From CAZEWZ01 sp964516765 (GTDB lineage: Bacteria > Bacteroidota > Bacteroidia > Flavobacteriales > UBA7430), in NCBI GenBank assembly GCA_964516765.1, contig CAZEWZ010000014.1, positions 1 through 43,416 on the forward strand: a DNA stretch of 43,416 nucleotides. The letters run 5' to 3'. This document shows positions 16,478-25,657 of this stretch, one piece after another. Position 1 is the stretch's first letter. Each line of letters opens with the position of its first letter. A program made the translations under genes and the position numbers. The notes below the pieces were generated by a model that searched no databases, was not told where the DNA came from, and saw only the letters and a program-made list of their open reading frames with translations.

Positions 16478-19400
16478 ATGATTTCATTTTTTAAAGGCCC
16501 AAATCTATATTTTGCTGTTGAGACACAAAATGTTATTTCTACCATAGATTGCGAAAAACTTGAATGGCTGTTTAACAATGCTACTCAGGAACGGTCTGAT
16601 GAGATTAAAGGAACTTTTATCGGACCGAGAAAAGAAATGATTAGCCCCTGGAGTACCAATGCAGTTGAAATTGCTGAAAATATGGGTATAAAGGGTATAT
16701 CCAGAATTGAAGAATACTTTATATTCGATAAAATCGTGGGATATGATTCAATGCTCCAAGTAAAATACGAGAATCTTGAGCAATCGCTATTTCACGTTGA
16801 TACTTTACCCAAAGAGATTATTCACATTGAAAATATTGCCAAATACAACCAAGAAGAAGGATTAGCACTGAGTCCCGAAGAAGTAGGGTATCTCAATACT
16901 GTAAGTAAGGATATGAACCGAAAATTAACTGACTCTGAAGTCTTTGGATTTTCACAAATCAACTCGGAACACTGTAGACACAAAATATTTAACGGAATAT
17001 TCATTATTGATGGAAAAGAGGAAAAATCTAGCTTGTTTAAATTAATAAAAAAAACCTCAGAAATAAATGGAGCCAATCTAGTTTCTGCATACAAAGATAA
17101 TGTCGCTTTTGTCAAAGGACCAAAAATTGAATTATTTGCTCCTAAACGCCAAGACATTGCTGATTACTACCGTACAAAAGAGATTCAATCAGTCATATCT
17201 CTCAAAGCCGAAACTCACAACTTCCCAACAACAGTTGAACCATTTAATGGTGCTGCTACTGGATCTGGTGGTGAAATAAGAGATCGATTGGCTGGAGGAA
17301 AAGGAAGTCTTCCTCTAGCTGGAACTGCAGTCTATATGACCTCGTACTCAAGACTAGAAGAAGAACGATCTTGGGAATCCGGGATGGAAGAACGATCTTG
17401 GTTGTATCAAACTCCAATGGATATTTTAATCAAAGCTTCGAACGGTGCCTCAGATTTTGGAAATAAATTTGGACAACCTCTTATTTCTGGTTCAGTGCTT
17501 ACATTCGAACACACCGAACAAGATAAAAAAATGGGCTTCGATAAAGTCATTATGATGGCTGGAGGAATAGGATGGGCCAAACACCAAAATGCTATAAAAG
17601 ACAAACCAAAAAAAGGAGACAGAATAGTAATCTTGGGCGGTGATAATTACCGTATCGGAATGGGAGGTTCGTCAGTATCTTCTGTAGATACTGGTGAACT
17701 AAAAAATTCCATTGAGTTAAATGCCATTCAAAGATCTAATCCGGAAATGCAAAAAAGAGCGGCGAATGCAATTCGTGCAATGGTGGAAAGCGACATAAAT
17801 CCAATTGTCTCTATTCATGATCATGGAGCTGGGGGTCATTTAAACTGTCTTTCAGAGCTCGTAGAAGAAACCGGCGGAAAGATTGACCTAGATGCTCTTC
17901 CCATTGGGGACCATTCGCTTTCCGAAAAAGAAATTGTAGGAAATGAGTCTCAAGAAAGAATGGGTTTAGTAATAAATGAAAAAAATATAGAAGAATTAAA
18001 GAAAATTTCAGAACGTGAACGAGCCCCTTTTTACGATGTAGGAAACATAACAAATGATATGAATTTCTCATTTGAATCCAGTAAAAATGGCAGAAAGCCC
18101 ATCGATATGAAGCTGAAACACTATTTTGGTTCTTCTCCAAAAACAATAATGAAAGACAGTCGTTTGGGACAAAAATTTTCGCGATTAGAATATCCTTCCG
18201 ACAAAATTATCGAGCAAATAAAAGCAGTACTTCAGCTGGAGGCAGTGGCTTGTAAAGATTGGTTAACCAACAAAGTAGACCGCTGTGTTTCTGGTAAAGT
18301 AGCAAAGCAACAAAATACAGGATCTCTTCATCTACCCCTTAATAACTGTGGGGTAATGGCCATGGATTACAGAGGGAAAAAAGGAATAGCAACTTCAATA
18401 GGTCATGCTCCAGTTAGTGCACTAATTGATCCGGTGGCAGGTTCAAGGAATTCTATTGCCGAAGCCCTTACAAACATTGTATTTGCACCAATGACAAAAA
18501 ACCTGATAGGAGTCTCATTGAGTGCAAATTGGATGTGGCCATGCCGAAACAAAGGAGAAGATGCAAGACTCTTTGATGCGGTAACTGGGATTAGTGAATT
18601 CGCTATTTCTTTGGGTATCAATGTTCCCACCGGAAAAGATAGTCTCTCGATGACGCAAAAATATAAAGATGGAAGCAAGGTGATCGCACCAGGAACGGTA
18701 ATCATCTCTGCGGTTGGCGAATGCAGCGATATCAACCAAGTAGTCAGTCCCGTATTACAGAAAATTGATAATGCTCCAATTATATATATCAACTTGTCTC
18801 AAGATACTTATAAGCTTGGGGGAAGCTCCTTTGCACAAACCTTAAATAAAGTGGGAATAAATACTCCTACCATAAAAGATTCTGAATTCTTTAAAAATGG
18901 CTTCAATGCGATTCAAAATCTAATTAAATCTGACTTAGTAGAGGCAGGACACGATATTTCTGCGGGAGGTATGATTACAACCTTGTTAGAGATGTGCTTT
19001 GCCGAACTTCAGCTTGGCGCGAAAATAAACTTTAACTCTTTAAACGAAAAAGATCTCACAAAGATAATTTTTGCGGAGAATTCTGGTGTACTGCTTCAGG
19101 TAAATGACTTAGAAAAGGTAGATGCTATTTTATCAGAAAATAAGATTACATTCCATCAAATAGGAAGAGTGTTGGAGAAGCCTGAACTTCAGATCACACA
19201 CTCTGATAGCAAATTAAAATTGAATATAAATGAACTCAGAGATGATTGGTATAAAACCTCATATCTTTTAGACCAAAAACAAAGCGGAGAGAAAAAAGCC
19301 CTCGAACGTTTTGAATATTACAAGAAAATGCCGCTTAAATTTAAATTTCCTGGTGACTATAAAGGCCAACTTTCAATCATGGGATTAGATCCAAATCGAA

Positions 19401-20164
19401 AAATTCCAAGTGGGCTAAGAGCAGCAATTATAAGAGAGAAAGGATCAAATTCCGAACGAGAAATGGCTTATGCATTATTTTTGGCAGGGTTTGATGTGAA
19501 AGATATACACATGACCGATCTGATGAGCGGTCGAGAAGATTTAAGCGATGTACATTTTATTGCAGCGGTAGGAGGCTTTTCTAATTCGGATGTTTTAGGC
19601 TCAGCAAAGGGATGGGCAGGCTCATTCAAATACAATGAAAATGCCCAAACTGCTTTGAAGAATTTCTTTGATAGAGATGATACACTTTCCATAGGAATCT
19701 GCAATGGTTGTCAATTATTCATCGAATTGGAAATGATTAATCCTGATCATACTGAAAAACCCAAAATGGTTCCTAACGACTCGCACAAATTTGAATGTGG
19801 GTTTGTGAATATAGATATTCCAAAGAATGATTCTGTCATGTTTGGTTCTTTATCAGGATCTCGCCTTGGAGTCTGGGTGGCTCATGGGGAAGGAAAATTT
19901 GATTTACCTATGAAAGAAGATGCATATTCTATTGTGTCTAAATACAGTTATAAAAATTATCCTGCTAACCCAAATGGATCTGACTATCAAACTGCCGCAA
20001 TATGCTCCAAAAACGGTAGACATCTTGTGATGATGCCTCATCCAGAAAGATCAATTTTTCCTTGGAACTGGGCGTATTATCCGGATCAAAAACATGAAGT
20101 TTCTCCATGGATTCAGGCTTTTATTAATGCAAAAAATTGGGTAAATAGTAAAGTGAAATATTGA
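16478..20164 (+). CDS. purL: Phosphoribosylformylglycinamidine synthase, long form
   Basis: Fourth step of purine synthesis: FGAR to FGAM with glutamine and ATP. The 1228-residue single chain combines an N-terminal PurS-like part, two AIRS-type synthase halves (FSQINSEHCRHKIF near 166, SLKAETHNFPTTVEPFNGAA, and GGDNYRIGMGGSSVSS), and a C-terminal glutamine amidotransferase. In the latter GICNGCQ has the nucleophile Cys1075, and MMPHPERSIFP contains the His-x-Glu pair. This long form is the one found in Proteobacteria and many Bacteroidota, instead of separate PurS, PurQ and PurL. It starts eight bases after serA and is the last gene of the serC operon. Confidence 0.96.
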   Translation: MISFFKGPNLYFAVETQNVISTIDCEKLEWLFNNATQERSDEIKGTFIGPRKEMISPWSTNAVEIAENMGIKGISRIEEYFIFDKIVGYDSMLQVKYENLEQSLFHVDTLPKEIIHIENIAKYNQEEGLALSPEEVGYLNTVSKDMNRKLTDSEVFGFSQINSEHCRHKIFNGIFIIDGKEEKSSLFKLIKKTSEINGANLVSAYKDNVAFVKGPKIELFAPKRQDIADYYRTKEIQSVISLKAETHNFPTTVEPFNGAATGSGGEIRDRLAGGKGSLPLAGTAVYMTSYSRLEEERSWESGMEERSWLYQTPMDILIKASNGASDFGNKFGQPLISGSVLTFEHTEQDKKMGFDKVIMMAGGIGWAKHQNAIKDKPKKGDRIVILGGDNYRIGMGGSSVSSVDTGELKNSIELNAIQRSNPEMQKRAANAIRAMVESDINPIVSIHDHGAGGHLNCLSELVEETGGKIDLDALPIGDHSLSEKEIVGNESQERMGLVINEKNIEELKKISERERAPFYDVGNITNDMNFSFESSKNGRKPIDMKLKHYFGSSPKTIMKDSRLGQKFSRLEYPSDKIIEQIKAVLQLEAVACKDWLTNKVDRCVSGKVAKQQNTGSLHLPLNNCGVMAMDYRGKKGIATSIGHAPVSALIDPVAGSRNSIAEALTNIVFAPMTKNLIGVSLSANWMWPCRNKGEDARLFDAVTGISEFAISLGINVPTGKDSLSMTQKYKDGSKVIAPGTVIISAVGECSDINQVVSPVLQKIDNAPIIYINLSQDTYKLGGSSFAQTLNKVGINTPTIKDSEFFKNGFNAIQNLIKSDLVEAGHDISAGGMITTLLEMCFAELQLGAKINFNSLNEKDLTKIIFAENSGVLLQVNDLEKVDAILSENKITFHQIGRVLEKPELQITHSDSKLKLNINELRDDWYKTSYLLDQKQSGEKKALERFEYYKKMPLKFKFPGDYKGQLSIMGLDPNRKIPSGLRAAIIREKGSNSEREMAYALFLAGFDVKDIHMTDLMSGREDLSDVHFIAAVGGFSNSDVLGSAKGWAGSFKYNENAQTALKNFFDRDDTLSIGICNGCQLFIELEMINPDHTEKPKMVPNDSHKFECGFVNIDIPKNDSVMFGSLSGSRLGVWVAHGEGKFDLPMKEDAYSIVSKYSYKNYPANPNGSDYQTAAICSKNGRHLVMMPHPERSIFPWNWAYYPDQKHEVSPWIQAFINAKNWVNSKVKY

Positions 20165-20345
20165 TGCAAAATTAAAATTGGTAATAAACCATGTTTAATA
20201 AATATCTTTAAGTAATAAGTGTTTAGCTATTAATTCTTTTACGTGAAAGTTTATTAATTATTTTTTTTGATTGTACGTTTATCCTCAATAAAAATACTGC
20301 TATAAAAAGCTCTACATAATCACATCGTTTTATTATTAAATGAAA

Positions 20346-21653
20346 CTAAGACATTAGTTCGTCTTGAGTGATTTCTCTAAGTTGTCCTTCGGTACTTGCA
20401 ATAACAGTGGCAACAGTTGCATCACCAGTAACATTTACCACAGTACGAAGCATATCCAAAATTCGATCCACTGCAAAGATTAAAGCAACACCATCTGGAT
20501 TAATACCAACTGCACCAAGAACAATTACCAACATAACTAAACCTGCACCTGGAACTGCAGCAGCTCCAATAGAAGCTAAAGTTGCAGTCAAAACAATCGT
20601 TAATTGCTGCCCCAAGTCTAAATCAATTCCAAAAGCCTGTGCAATAAAAACTGCGGCCACGGCCTGATAAAGACTCGTCCCATCCATATTAATAGTTGCA
20701 CCGAGAGGCAGAACGAAAGAACTAATTTCTTTGGACACTCCTAAATGATCTTCACATCTTTCCATAGTTACCGGAAGAGTAGCAGCACTAGAACTAGTTG
20801 AAAAAGCCAACATTTGAGCAGGAAATATACCCATAAAGAAATCCCTATACTTAATCTTGGTAAACATTTTCAAAATTATGGGATAGATTACAAAAATCAT
20901 TAGCAACAAGCCAGAAATGACTGCCAATGAATAGAACCCTAATGCAGAAAACAATTCTATGACATTATTGATATGACCATCCGAAAAATCAACCATGAGA
21001 GAGGCTAATAGAGCAAATACACCATAGGGAGCCAAAAGCATAATCAGATCAACAATTTGAAGAATCACATCATTGACTCCGTCGAAAAAACCTTTTACAT
21101 ACACAGTTTTATCATCGGGCAACATAATCATGGATATGCCAAACAAAAGGGCAAAGAAAATAACCTGTAGCATATTTCTATTTTCAGAGGTTGCTTCGAC
21201 AATATTTTGTGGAACAATATCGACTAAAAACTGAAGAGGGCCTTGGTCTTTGACTAGAGCGGCAGCTTGCATTTTTGCTTCTGTTTTGGACGCATACTTC
21301 TCTTTAAACTCTACTCGCTTTTCTTCAGAAAAATACTTCCCGGGTTGTAAAGTATTCACTATAAACAGACCAGTAGTGACAGCTATAACAGTAGAAGTTA
21401 AATAAAGCGCGACCGTTCTTGAGCCAATCCTTGAAAGCTTGGATATATCACTTAGGCTAGCCACTCCTTTGATTAGAGATGCAAAGACCAAAGGAACCGC
21501 AATGAGCTTGAGTAGATTGATGAAAATAGTGCCAAAGGGTTTAATCCAATCGCTTGTAAATTGATCTAATCCTAATATAATAGAAAGCAAACCAAAGACC
21601 ACGCCCAAAATCATTCCAATAATAATTTTCCAGTGCAATGCTAAATTTTTCAT
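20346..21653 (-). CDS. Dicarboxylate/amino acid:cation symporter (DAACS family)
   Basis: Inner-membrane uptake of dicarboxylates or acidic amino acids with Na+ or H+. The 435 residues have multiple membrane segments, a serine-rich re-entrant loop FSTSSSAATLPVTME, and the transport-core motif LPLGATINMDGTSLYQ with NMDGT. Later, VTGDATVATVIAST near the C terminus matches the last helix region. An insert rich in charged residues (about 108-135, YASKTEAKMQ) sits in an extracytoplasmic loop. Substrate cannot be read from sequence: glutamate, aspartate and C4-dicarboxylates are all possible. It starts ten bases after aroC ends. The 181 bases between it and purL hold nothing I can identify. Confidence 0.9.
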   Translation of the reverse strand: MKNLALHWKIIIGMILGVVFGLLSIILGLDQFTSDWIKPFGTIFINLLKLIAVPLVFASLIKGVASLSDISKLSRIGSRTVALYLTSTVIAVTTGLFIVNTLQPGKYFSEEKRVEFKEKYASKTEAKMQAAALVKDQGPLQFLVDIVPQNIVEATSENRNMLQVIFFALLFGISMIMLPDDKTVYVKGFFDGVNDVILQIVDLIMLLAPYGVFALLASLMVDFSDGHINNVIELFSALGFYSLAVISGLLLMIFVIYPIILKMFTKIKYRDFFMGIFPAQMLAFSTSSSAATLPVTMERCEDHLGVSKEISSFVLPLGATINMDGTSLYQAVAAVFIAQAFGIDLDLGQQLTIVLTATLASIGAAAVPGAGLVMLVIVLGAVGINPDGVALIFAVDRILDMLRTVVNVTGDATVATVIASTEGQLREITQDELMS

Positions 21654-21663
21654 TTCAGTAGGA

Positions 21664-22743
21664 TTAAAGTTTGATACTCAAATTTCTTAAATAATGGTCG
21701 AGAAGAACCATAGCCATCATAGCCTCTACTATTGGAACAGCTCTTGGAACGACACAAGGATCGTGTCGACCCTTTCCCTTAATTAAAACTTCTTCTCCGC
21801 TGTCATTTACAGAAAATTGATCTTGCATGATGGTTGATACGGGCTTAAATGCTACATTAAAATAAAGGTCCTCGCCATTGGATATACCCCCTTGGATTCC
21901 TCCAGAATGATTTGTTTTTGTCTTTATCTTCCCTTTGTCTTGAATAAATTCATCATTTACTTGTGATCCTCTTTGACGAGTCATTGCAAATCCTCCACCA
22001 TATTCAAAACCTTTCACAGCATTTATGCTCATCATAGCTTTGGCTAGGTCTGCATGAAGCTTATCAAAAACGGGAGCACCCAAACCGGCAGGAATACCAG
22101 TGGCGATTCCAGTAACTTGACCTCCGAGTGTATCTCCCAGATTTTGGACAGAGTTAATGAGAGAAATCATCTGTTCAGCTATTATGGGGTCAGGACACCT
22201 AACTATATTAGAATCAATTGCAGACAAATCCAAATCCGTATGACTCTTATCCAAAGAGATTTCGCCCACGGAAGAAACATATGCATATATATGAACTCCT
22301 AAAGATTGTAATACTTGCTTGGCTATGGCTCCAGCAACCACTCTTGCCACTGTTTCTCGAGCGGAAGATCTCCCCCCGCCTCTGTAGTCTCTTACACCAT
22401 ATTTAAAGGCATAAGTATAATCTGCATGGGAGGGACGAAAAGAAGAGCTTAAATGGGAATATTCATTTGATTTGGAATCTTTGTTCGGAATTTGAAAAGC
22501 GATTGGACTACCCAAAGTTTTGCCCTCGAAAATACCAGACAAAAACTGAACCTGATCGCTTTCTTTTCTTGGGGTGGTTATAGAAGACTGGCCTGGTCTT
22601 CTTCTATCAAGTTCTTGCTGAACTAAATTTAGATCGAGTTTAAATCCCGCAGGACATCCATCTAAAATACCTCCCACATAAAGTCCATGGGATTCGCCAA
22701 AGCTTGTTAAACGAAATATTTTTCCTGAGGAATTTGAACTCAT
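21664..22743 (-). CDS. aroC: Chorismate synthase
   Basis: Last step of the shikimate pathway: EPSP to chorismate, with reduced FMN. The 359 residues show FRLTSFGESHGLYVGGILDG near the start, DRRRPGQSSITTPRKESD, RPSHADYTYAFKYGVRDYRGGGRSSARETVARV (several conserved Arg/His contacts) and SGGIQGGISNGED, all standard AroC blocks. It is divergent from hutI over 91 bases and followed by the DAACS gene. Confidence 0.96.
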   Translation of the reverse strand: MSSNSSGKIFRLTSFGESHGLYVGGILDGCPAGFKLDLNLVQQELDRRRPGQSSITTPRKESDQVQFLSGIFEGKTLGSPIAFQIPNKDSKSNEYSHLSSSFRPSHADYTYAFKYGVRDYRGGGRSSARETVARVVAGAIAKQVLQSLGVHIYAYVSSVGEISLDKSHTDLDLSAIDSNIVRCPDPIIAEQMISLINSVQNLGDTLGGQVTGIATGIPAGLGAPVFDKLHADLAKAMMSINAVKGFEYGGGFAMTRQRGSQVNDEFIQDKGKIKTKTNHSGGIQGGISNGEDLYFNVAFKPVSTIMQDQFSVNDSGEEVLIKGKGRHDPCVVPRAVPIVEAMMAMVLLDHYLRNLSIKL

Positions 22744-22834
22744 AGCAACAAAAATAAAAAAAGCAACACAGTATCTCGTATAAGAAAGAGACTATCTGCA
22801 TCCATTTTCTTATTTTTGAGTATTAAATTAAACA

Positions 22835-24082
22835 ATGAAGTTACTAATAAAAAATATTGGCGAGCTAATTCAAGTCGAAATAGAGATTAAAGATAGGGTG
22901 TTGGGCAAAAAAATGAAAGATTTGGACACCTTGAAAGATGCATATCTGTTGATCGAAAATGGACTGATTTCGGATTTCGGTCCTATGCGTGATATCTCTA
23001 AATTTTTGAATGATTCCGAGATGCAAATCGAAGATGCAAAAGGGGGAATGGTATTCCCTTCATGGATAGATAGTCACAGCCATCTAGTATTTGCTTCAAG
23101 TCGAGAATCAGAATTTGTAGACAGAATTCAAGGCCTTAGCTACCAAGAAATTGCTCAAAAAGGAGGAGGTATATTAAACTCCGCCAAAAAATTATCTCTG
23201 ACTAGTGAGGAAGAACTTTACCAAAGTGCCGCCGAAAGACTCAGAGACCTTATTTTGATGGGCACTGGTGCCATCGAAATAAAAAGCGGCTATGGACTTA
23301 GTTCCGAAAGTGAGCTCAAAATGCTCAGGGTCATCAAACGACTCAAAAAAGATTTCCCCATCACTATCAAGTCGACATTCCTGGGTGCCCACGCACTTCC
23401 GGAAAAATATTCATCAGACAAAGAATCTTATCTAAAGTTAATTGAAGAAGAAATGTTGCCAAAAGTAGTAGTAGAACAATTGGCTGATTATATAGATATC
23501 TTCTGTGAAAAAGACTATTTCTCTGTGAAGGACATGGAACGTGTTGTTGGAGCTGGAAAAAAATTGGGCTTAAAACCAAAAGTACATGTCAATCAATTTA
23601 ATAGTATTGGAGGAATTCCCTCAGCGGTTAAGCTTGGTGCATTATCAGTAGATCATCTTGAGGTCATGGAATGGGAAGATATAAATAGTCTTAAAGGAAG
23701 TAATACCATGGCAACCCTTCTACCTTCTTGTTCATTTTTCCTGAATATCCCTTATGCTCCTGCGAGAATAATGATCGACGAAGGGCTTCCTGTGTGTTTG
23801 GCTTCTGATTACAATCCTGGTTCTACTCCCTCGGGCAATATGAACTTTGTGGTTTCCTTGGCTTGTATTCAAATGAAAATGAGTCCCGAAGAAGCCATCA
23901 ATGCGGCTACTGTCAATGGCGCTTATGCCCTAGGAATAAGTAAATCTGAGGGAAGTATTGCCAAAGGAAAAAAAGGTAATATATTTATCACTAAGAAAAT
24001 ACCCTCTTATGCTTTTTTGCCATATAATTTTGGCCATAACATAATCCAGCGGGTTTTTATTAAGGGTTGCGAATTCAATTGA
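22835..24082 (+). CDS. hutI: Imidazolonepropionase
   Basis: Third step of histidine degradation: imidazolone-5-propionate to N-formimino-glutamate, by a metal-dependent amidohydrolase. The 415 residues have metal-binding His81 and His83 (DSHSHLVFASSRESEF), GAHALPE at 184-190 and HVNQF with His251. His274 in VDHLE follows, then Asp325 in SDYNPGS, the metal/catalytic aspartate. hutH, hutU and the later enzymes are not in the window, so it is separated from the rest of the pathway. A plus-strand TATTTTTG at 22811-22818 lies close upstream but lacks a -33 partner. Confidence 0.94.
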   Translation: MKLLIKNIGELIQVEIEIKDRVLGKKMKDLDTLKDAYLLIENGLISDFGPMRDISKFLNDSEMQIEDAKGGMVFPSWIDSHSHLVFASSRESEFVDRIQGLSYQEIAQKGGGILNSAKKLSLTSEEELYQSAAERLRDLILMGTGAIEIKSGYGLSSESELKMLRVIKRLKKDFPITIKSTFLGAHALPEKYSSDKESYLKLIEEEMLPKVVVEQLADYIDIFCEKDYFSVKDMERVVGAGKKLGLKPKVHVNQFNSIGGIPSAVKLGALSVDHLEVMEWEDINSLKGSNTMATLLPSCSFFLNIPYAPARIMIDEGLPVCLASDYNPGSTPSGNMNFVVSLACIQMKMSPEEAINAATVNGAYALGISKSEGSIAKGKKGNIFITKKIPSYAFLPYNFGHNIIQRVFIKGCEFN

Positions 24083-24088
24083 TTAATT

Positions 24089-25009
24089 ATGAAAAAAGTA
24101 CTTGGAATATTCTCTATATTGACTCTTCACATGAATGCATGGAGCCAATCAGAAATGAATTGGTTTACTGACTTTAATATATGCGAGTCCGGGGACACTT
24201 TGATATTTGTTCCAGAAGGAGGTTTTGATGATTATAATTCATCATGGTTCCTAAATGGAGATACTATCAGTAATGGAAATAGTATTGATATTCTAAATTA
24301 TGGATCTGGACTTTACTCCCTTGAACTTTATGGACAAGACACTCTTTATGATCAATTCAATGTGATCATAGATCTTGATAATCCAGATTTTTTACTTTCT
24401 ATGACTGACTCAGAAATTAATATAGATTCGATTGTTGACATATGTCTTGAGGATAACCCATCGCTTATCACACAAAGTAGTGTACAAGAATATACTCACT
24501 TCTGGTATTTAGATGGAATACCTCTAGGGATTGAGCCAACCCAATCAGAAAGAATACTTGTTATTGAAGACATTATCGAAGAGATCGAATTCGACCAACA
24601 ATATGAGTACCAAGTTGAAATTGAAAATACATGTGGGATTCATTTAAGTAAAAATATAGTCACTATGTTTGTTAACGAATGCCAATGTGCTTTGGAAATG
24701 CCAAATATTTTTACACCCAACGCAGATGAAGAAAATGCATTATTCAAGCCAATTAATAATCATGAACAAGAGTCAGAACCTGAAAATATATGTCAATCTA
24801 CTAATTTCAGTATAGAAATATTTAATCAATGGGGAAGGCATATTACGAGTATTAGATCTGATAATGAATACCCAAGCTGGGATGGAAGAAATAAAGCAGG
24901 AAGAGAAGTAAATGATGGAGTTTACTTCTATAGAATTGTTTACCAAGTAAATATTTACACAGAGCCTAAGGAAAAAGAAATTACTGGTTTTGTTCACCTT
25001 TACAGATAA
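24089..25009 (+). CDS. Secreted protein with gliding-motility / T9SS type B C-terminal domain
   Basis: 306 residues. Residues 1-20 are a signal peptide (KKVLGIFSILTLHMNAWSQ). About 25-198 is a beta-rich region with two similar parts (SSWFLNGDTISNG and HFWYLDGIPLGIE) that look like Ig-like or PKD-like domains. From about 203 to the end is the sorting domain: MPNIFTPNADEENALFKP, FSIEIFNQWGRHI, SWDGRNKAGREVNDGVYFY and ITGFVHLYR. This domain sends proteins through the type IX secretion system, so the protein is probably on or outside the cell surface. It begins seven bases after hutI. Its function beyond being exported is unknown. Confidence 0.85.
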   Translation: MKKVLGIFSILTLHMNAWSQSEMNWFTDFNICESGDTLIFVPEGGFDDYNSSWFLNGDTISNGNSIDILNYGSGLYSLELYGQDTLYDQFNVIIDLDNPDFLLSMTDSEINIDSIVDICLEDNPSLITQSSVQEYTHFWYLDGIPLGIEPTQSERILVIEDIIEEIEFDQQYEYQVEIENTCGIHLSKNIVTMFVNECQCALEMPNIFTPNADEENALFKPINNHEQESEPENICQSTNFSIEIFNQWGRHITSIRSDNEYPSWDGRNKAGREVNDGVYFYRIVYQVNIYTEPKEKEITGFVHLYR

Positions 25010-25084
25010 TACCTACCAAATTCTATCTAGATAAATGTCAAAACATTAATTAACAAAGCTTTAACAATAATTTTAAAGAATGAG

Positions 25085-25115
25085 TTTGTGAATCTACTAG
25101 ATTCAAGTAAATTTG
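25085..25115 (+). promoter_or_regulatory. Bacteroidota-type promoter for the DUF1573 gene
   Basis: TTTG at 25085-25088, exactly 19 bases, then TAAATTTG at 25108-25115: the same perfect arrangement as the rpsP promoter. Expected start of transcription is near 25121, twelve or so bases before the ATG at 25133. It rules out the open-frame GTG at 25088 as start. Confidence 0.75.
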
Positions 25116-25132
25116 TGAAAACTAAAAAAAAT

Positions 25133-25576
25133 ATGAAAATGAAAAAATTAATCTTAGCTAGCTTATTTGCATTTTGTTCAGTTTACATTTCACAAGGTCA
25201 AGAAATATCTTTTGAAAAAGAATTACATGATTTCGGAACCTTTCAACAAAATGGAGACGGATTGTATGAATTTAAATTTACCAATACTGGGGATGCTCCA
25301 TTAATTATTTCTAATTCAAAAGGAAGTTGCGGATGTACAGTTCCTGTTTGGCCTAAAGAACCTATTGGACCCGGGGAATCTAATGTAATTAAAGTTAAAT
25401 ATGATACGAAAAGAATCGGTGCATTCAATAAAAGTATTACCATTTCTTCGAACGCAAAAATAGATCCAACTAAAGTCATTCGTATTAAAGGGAAAACTCT
25501 TGCTGCAAATTCAGAACAGTCTACCCCGCTCAAAAAGCAGACAGGAAATTCTCCAACTGCAAAACCTATGAAATAA
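25133..25576 (+). CDS. Exported DUF1573 domain protein
   Basis: About 147 residues. A signal peptide (KKLILASLFAFCSVYISQGQ) is followed by one DUF1573 domain: FEKELHDFGTF, FKFTNTGDAPLIISN, SKGSCGCTVPVWP, PIGPGESNVIKVKYDT and ISSNAKIDPTKVIRIKG. This is an Ig-like fold of unknown function, very common in Bacteroidota, with a CGC pair between strands. The C-terminal 20 residues are polar and Ser/Thr/Lys-rich. Periplasmic or surface location is inferred. The gene has its own consensus promoter and a strong terminator, so it is a single-gene unit. Confidence 0.9.
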   Translation: MKMKKLILASLFAFCSVYISQGQEISFEKELHDFGTFQQNGDGLYEFKFTNTGDAPLIISNSKGSCGCTVPVWPKEPIGPGESNVIKVKYDTKRIGAFNKSITISSNAKIDPTKVIRIKGKTLAANSEQSTPLKKQTGNSPTAKPMK

Positions 25577-25605
25577 TAGATTTATCTAATTTTATTTATG
25601 AAATT

Positions 25606-25635
25606 TGTCTCGCAATAATGCGAGACATTTTTTTT
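25606..25635 (+). terminator. Rho-independent terminator after the DUF1573 gene
   Basis: Perfect nine-base stem TGTCTCGCA (25606-25614) / TGCGAGACA (25619-25627) with loop ATAA, followed by eight T (25628-25635). It lies 30 bases past the stop codon. Confidence 0.92.
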
Positions 25636-25657
25636 GAATCATACAATTACTCTAACT

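Noticed and set aside
16478..20164. PurL as a novel gene fusion
   Set aside because: The 1228-residue synthase-plus-amidotransferase chain is the well-known long form.
20165..20345. A hidden gene or RNA between purL and the symporter
   Set aside because: AT-rich, with no open frame of note, no clear hairpin and no tRNA-like fold.
22749..22756. Minus-strand TATTTTTG before aroC as a promoter
   Set aside because: No -33 element at the right distance, and the start site would fall on the ATG.
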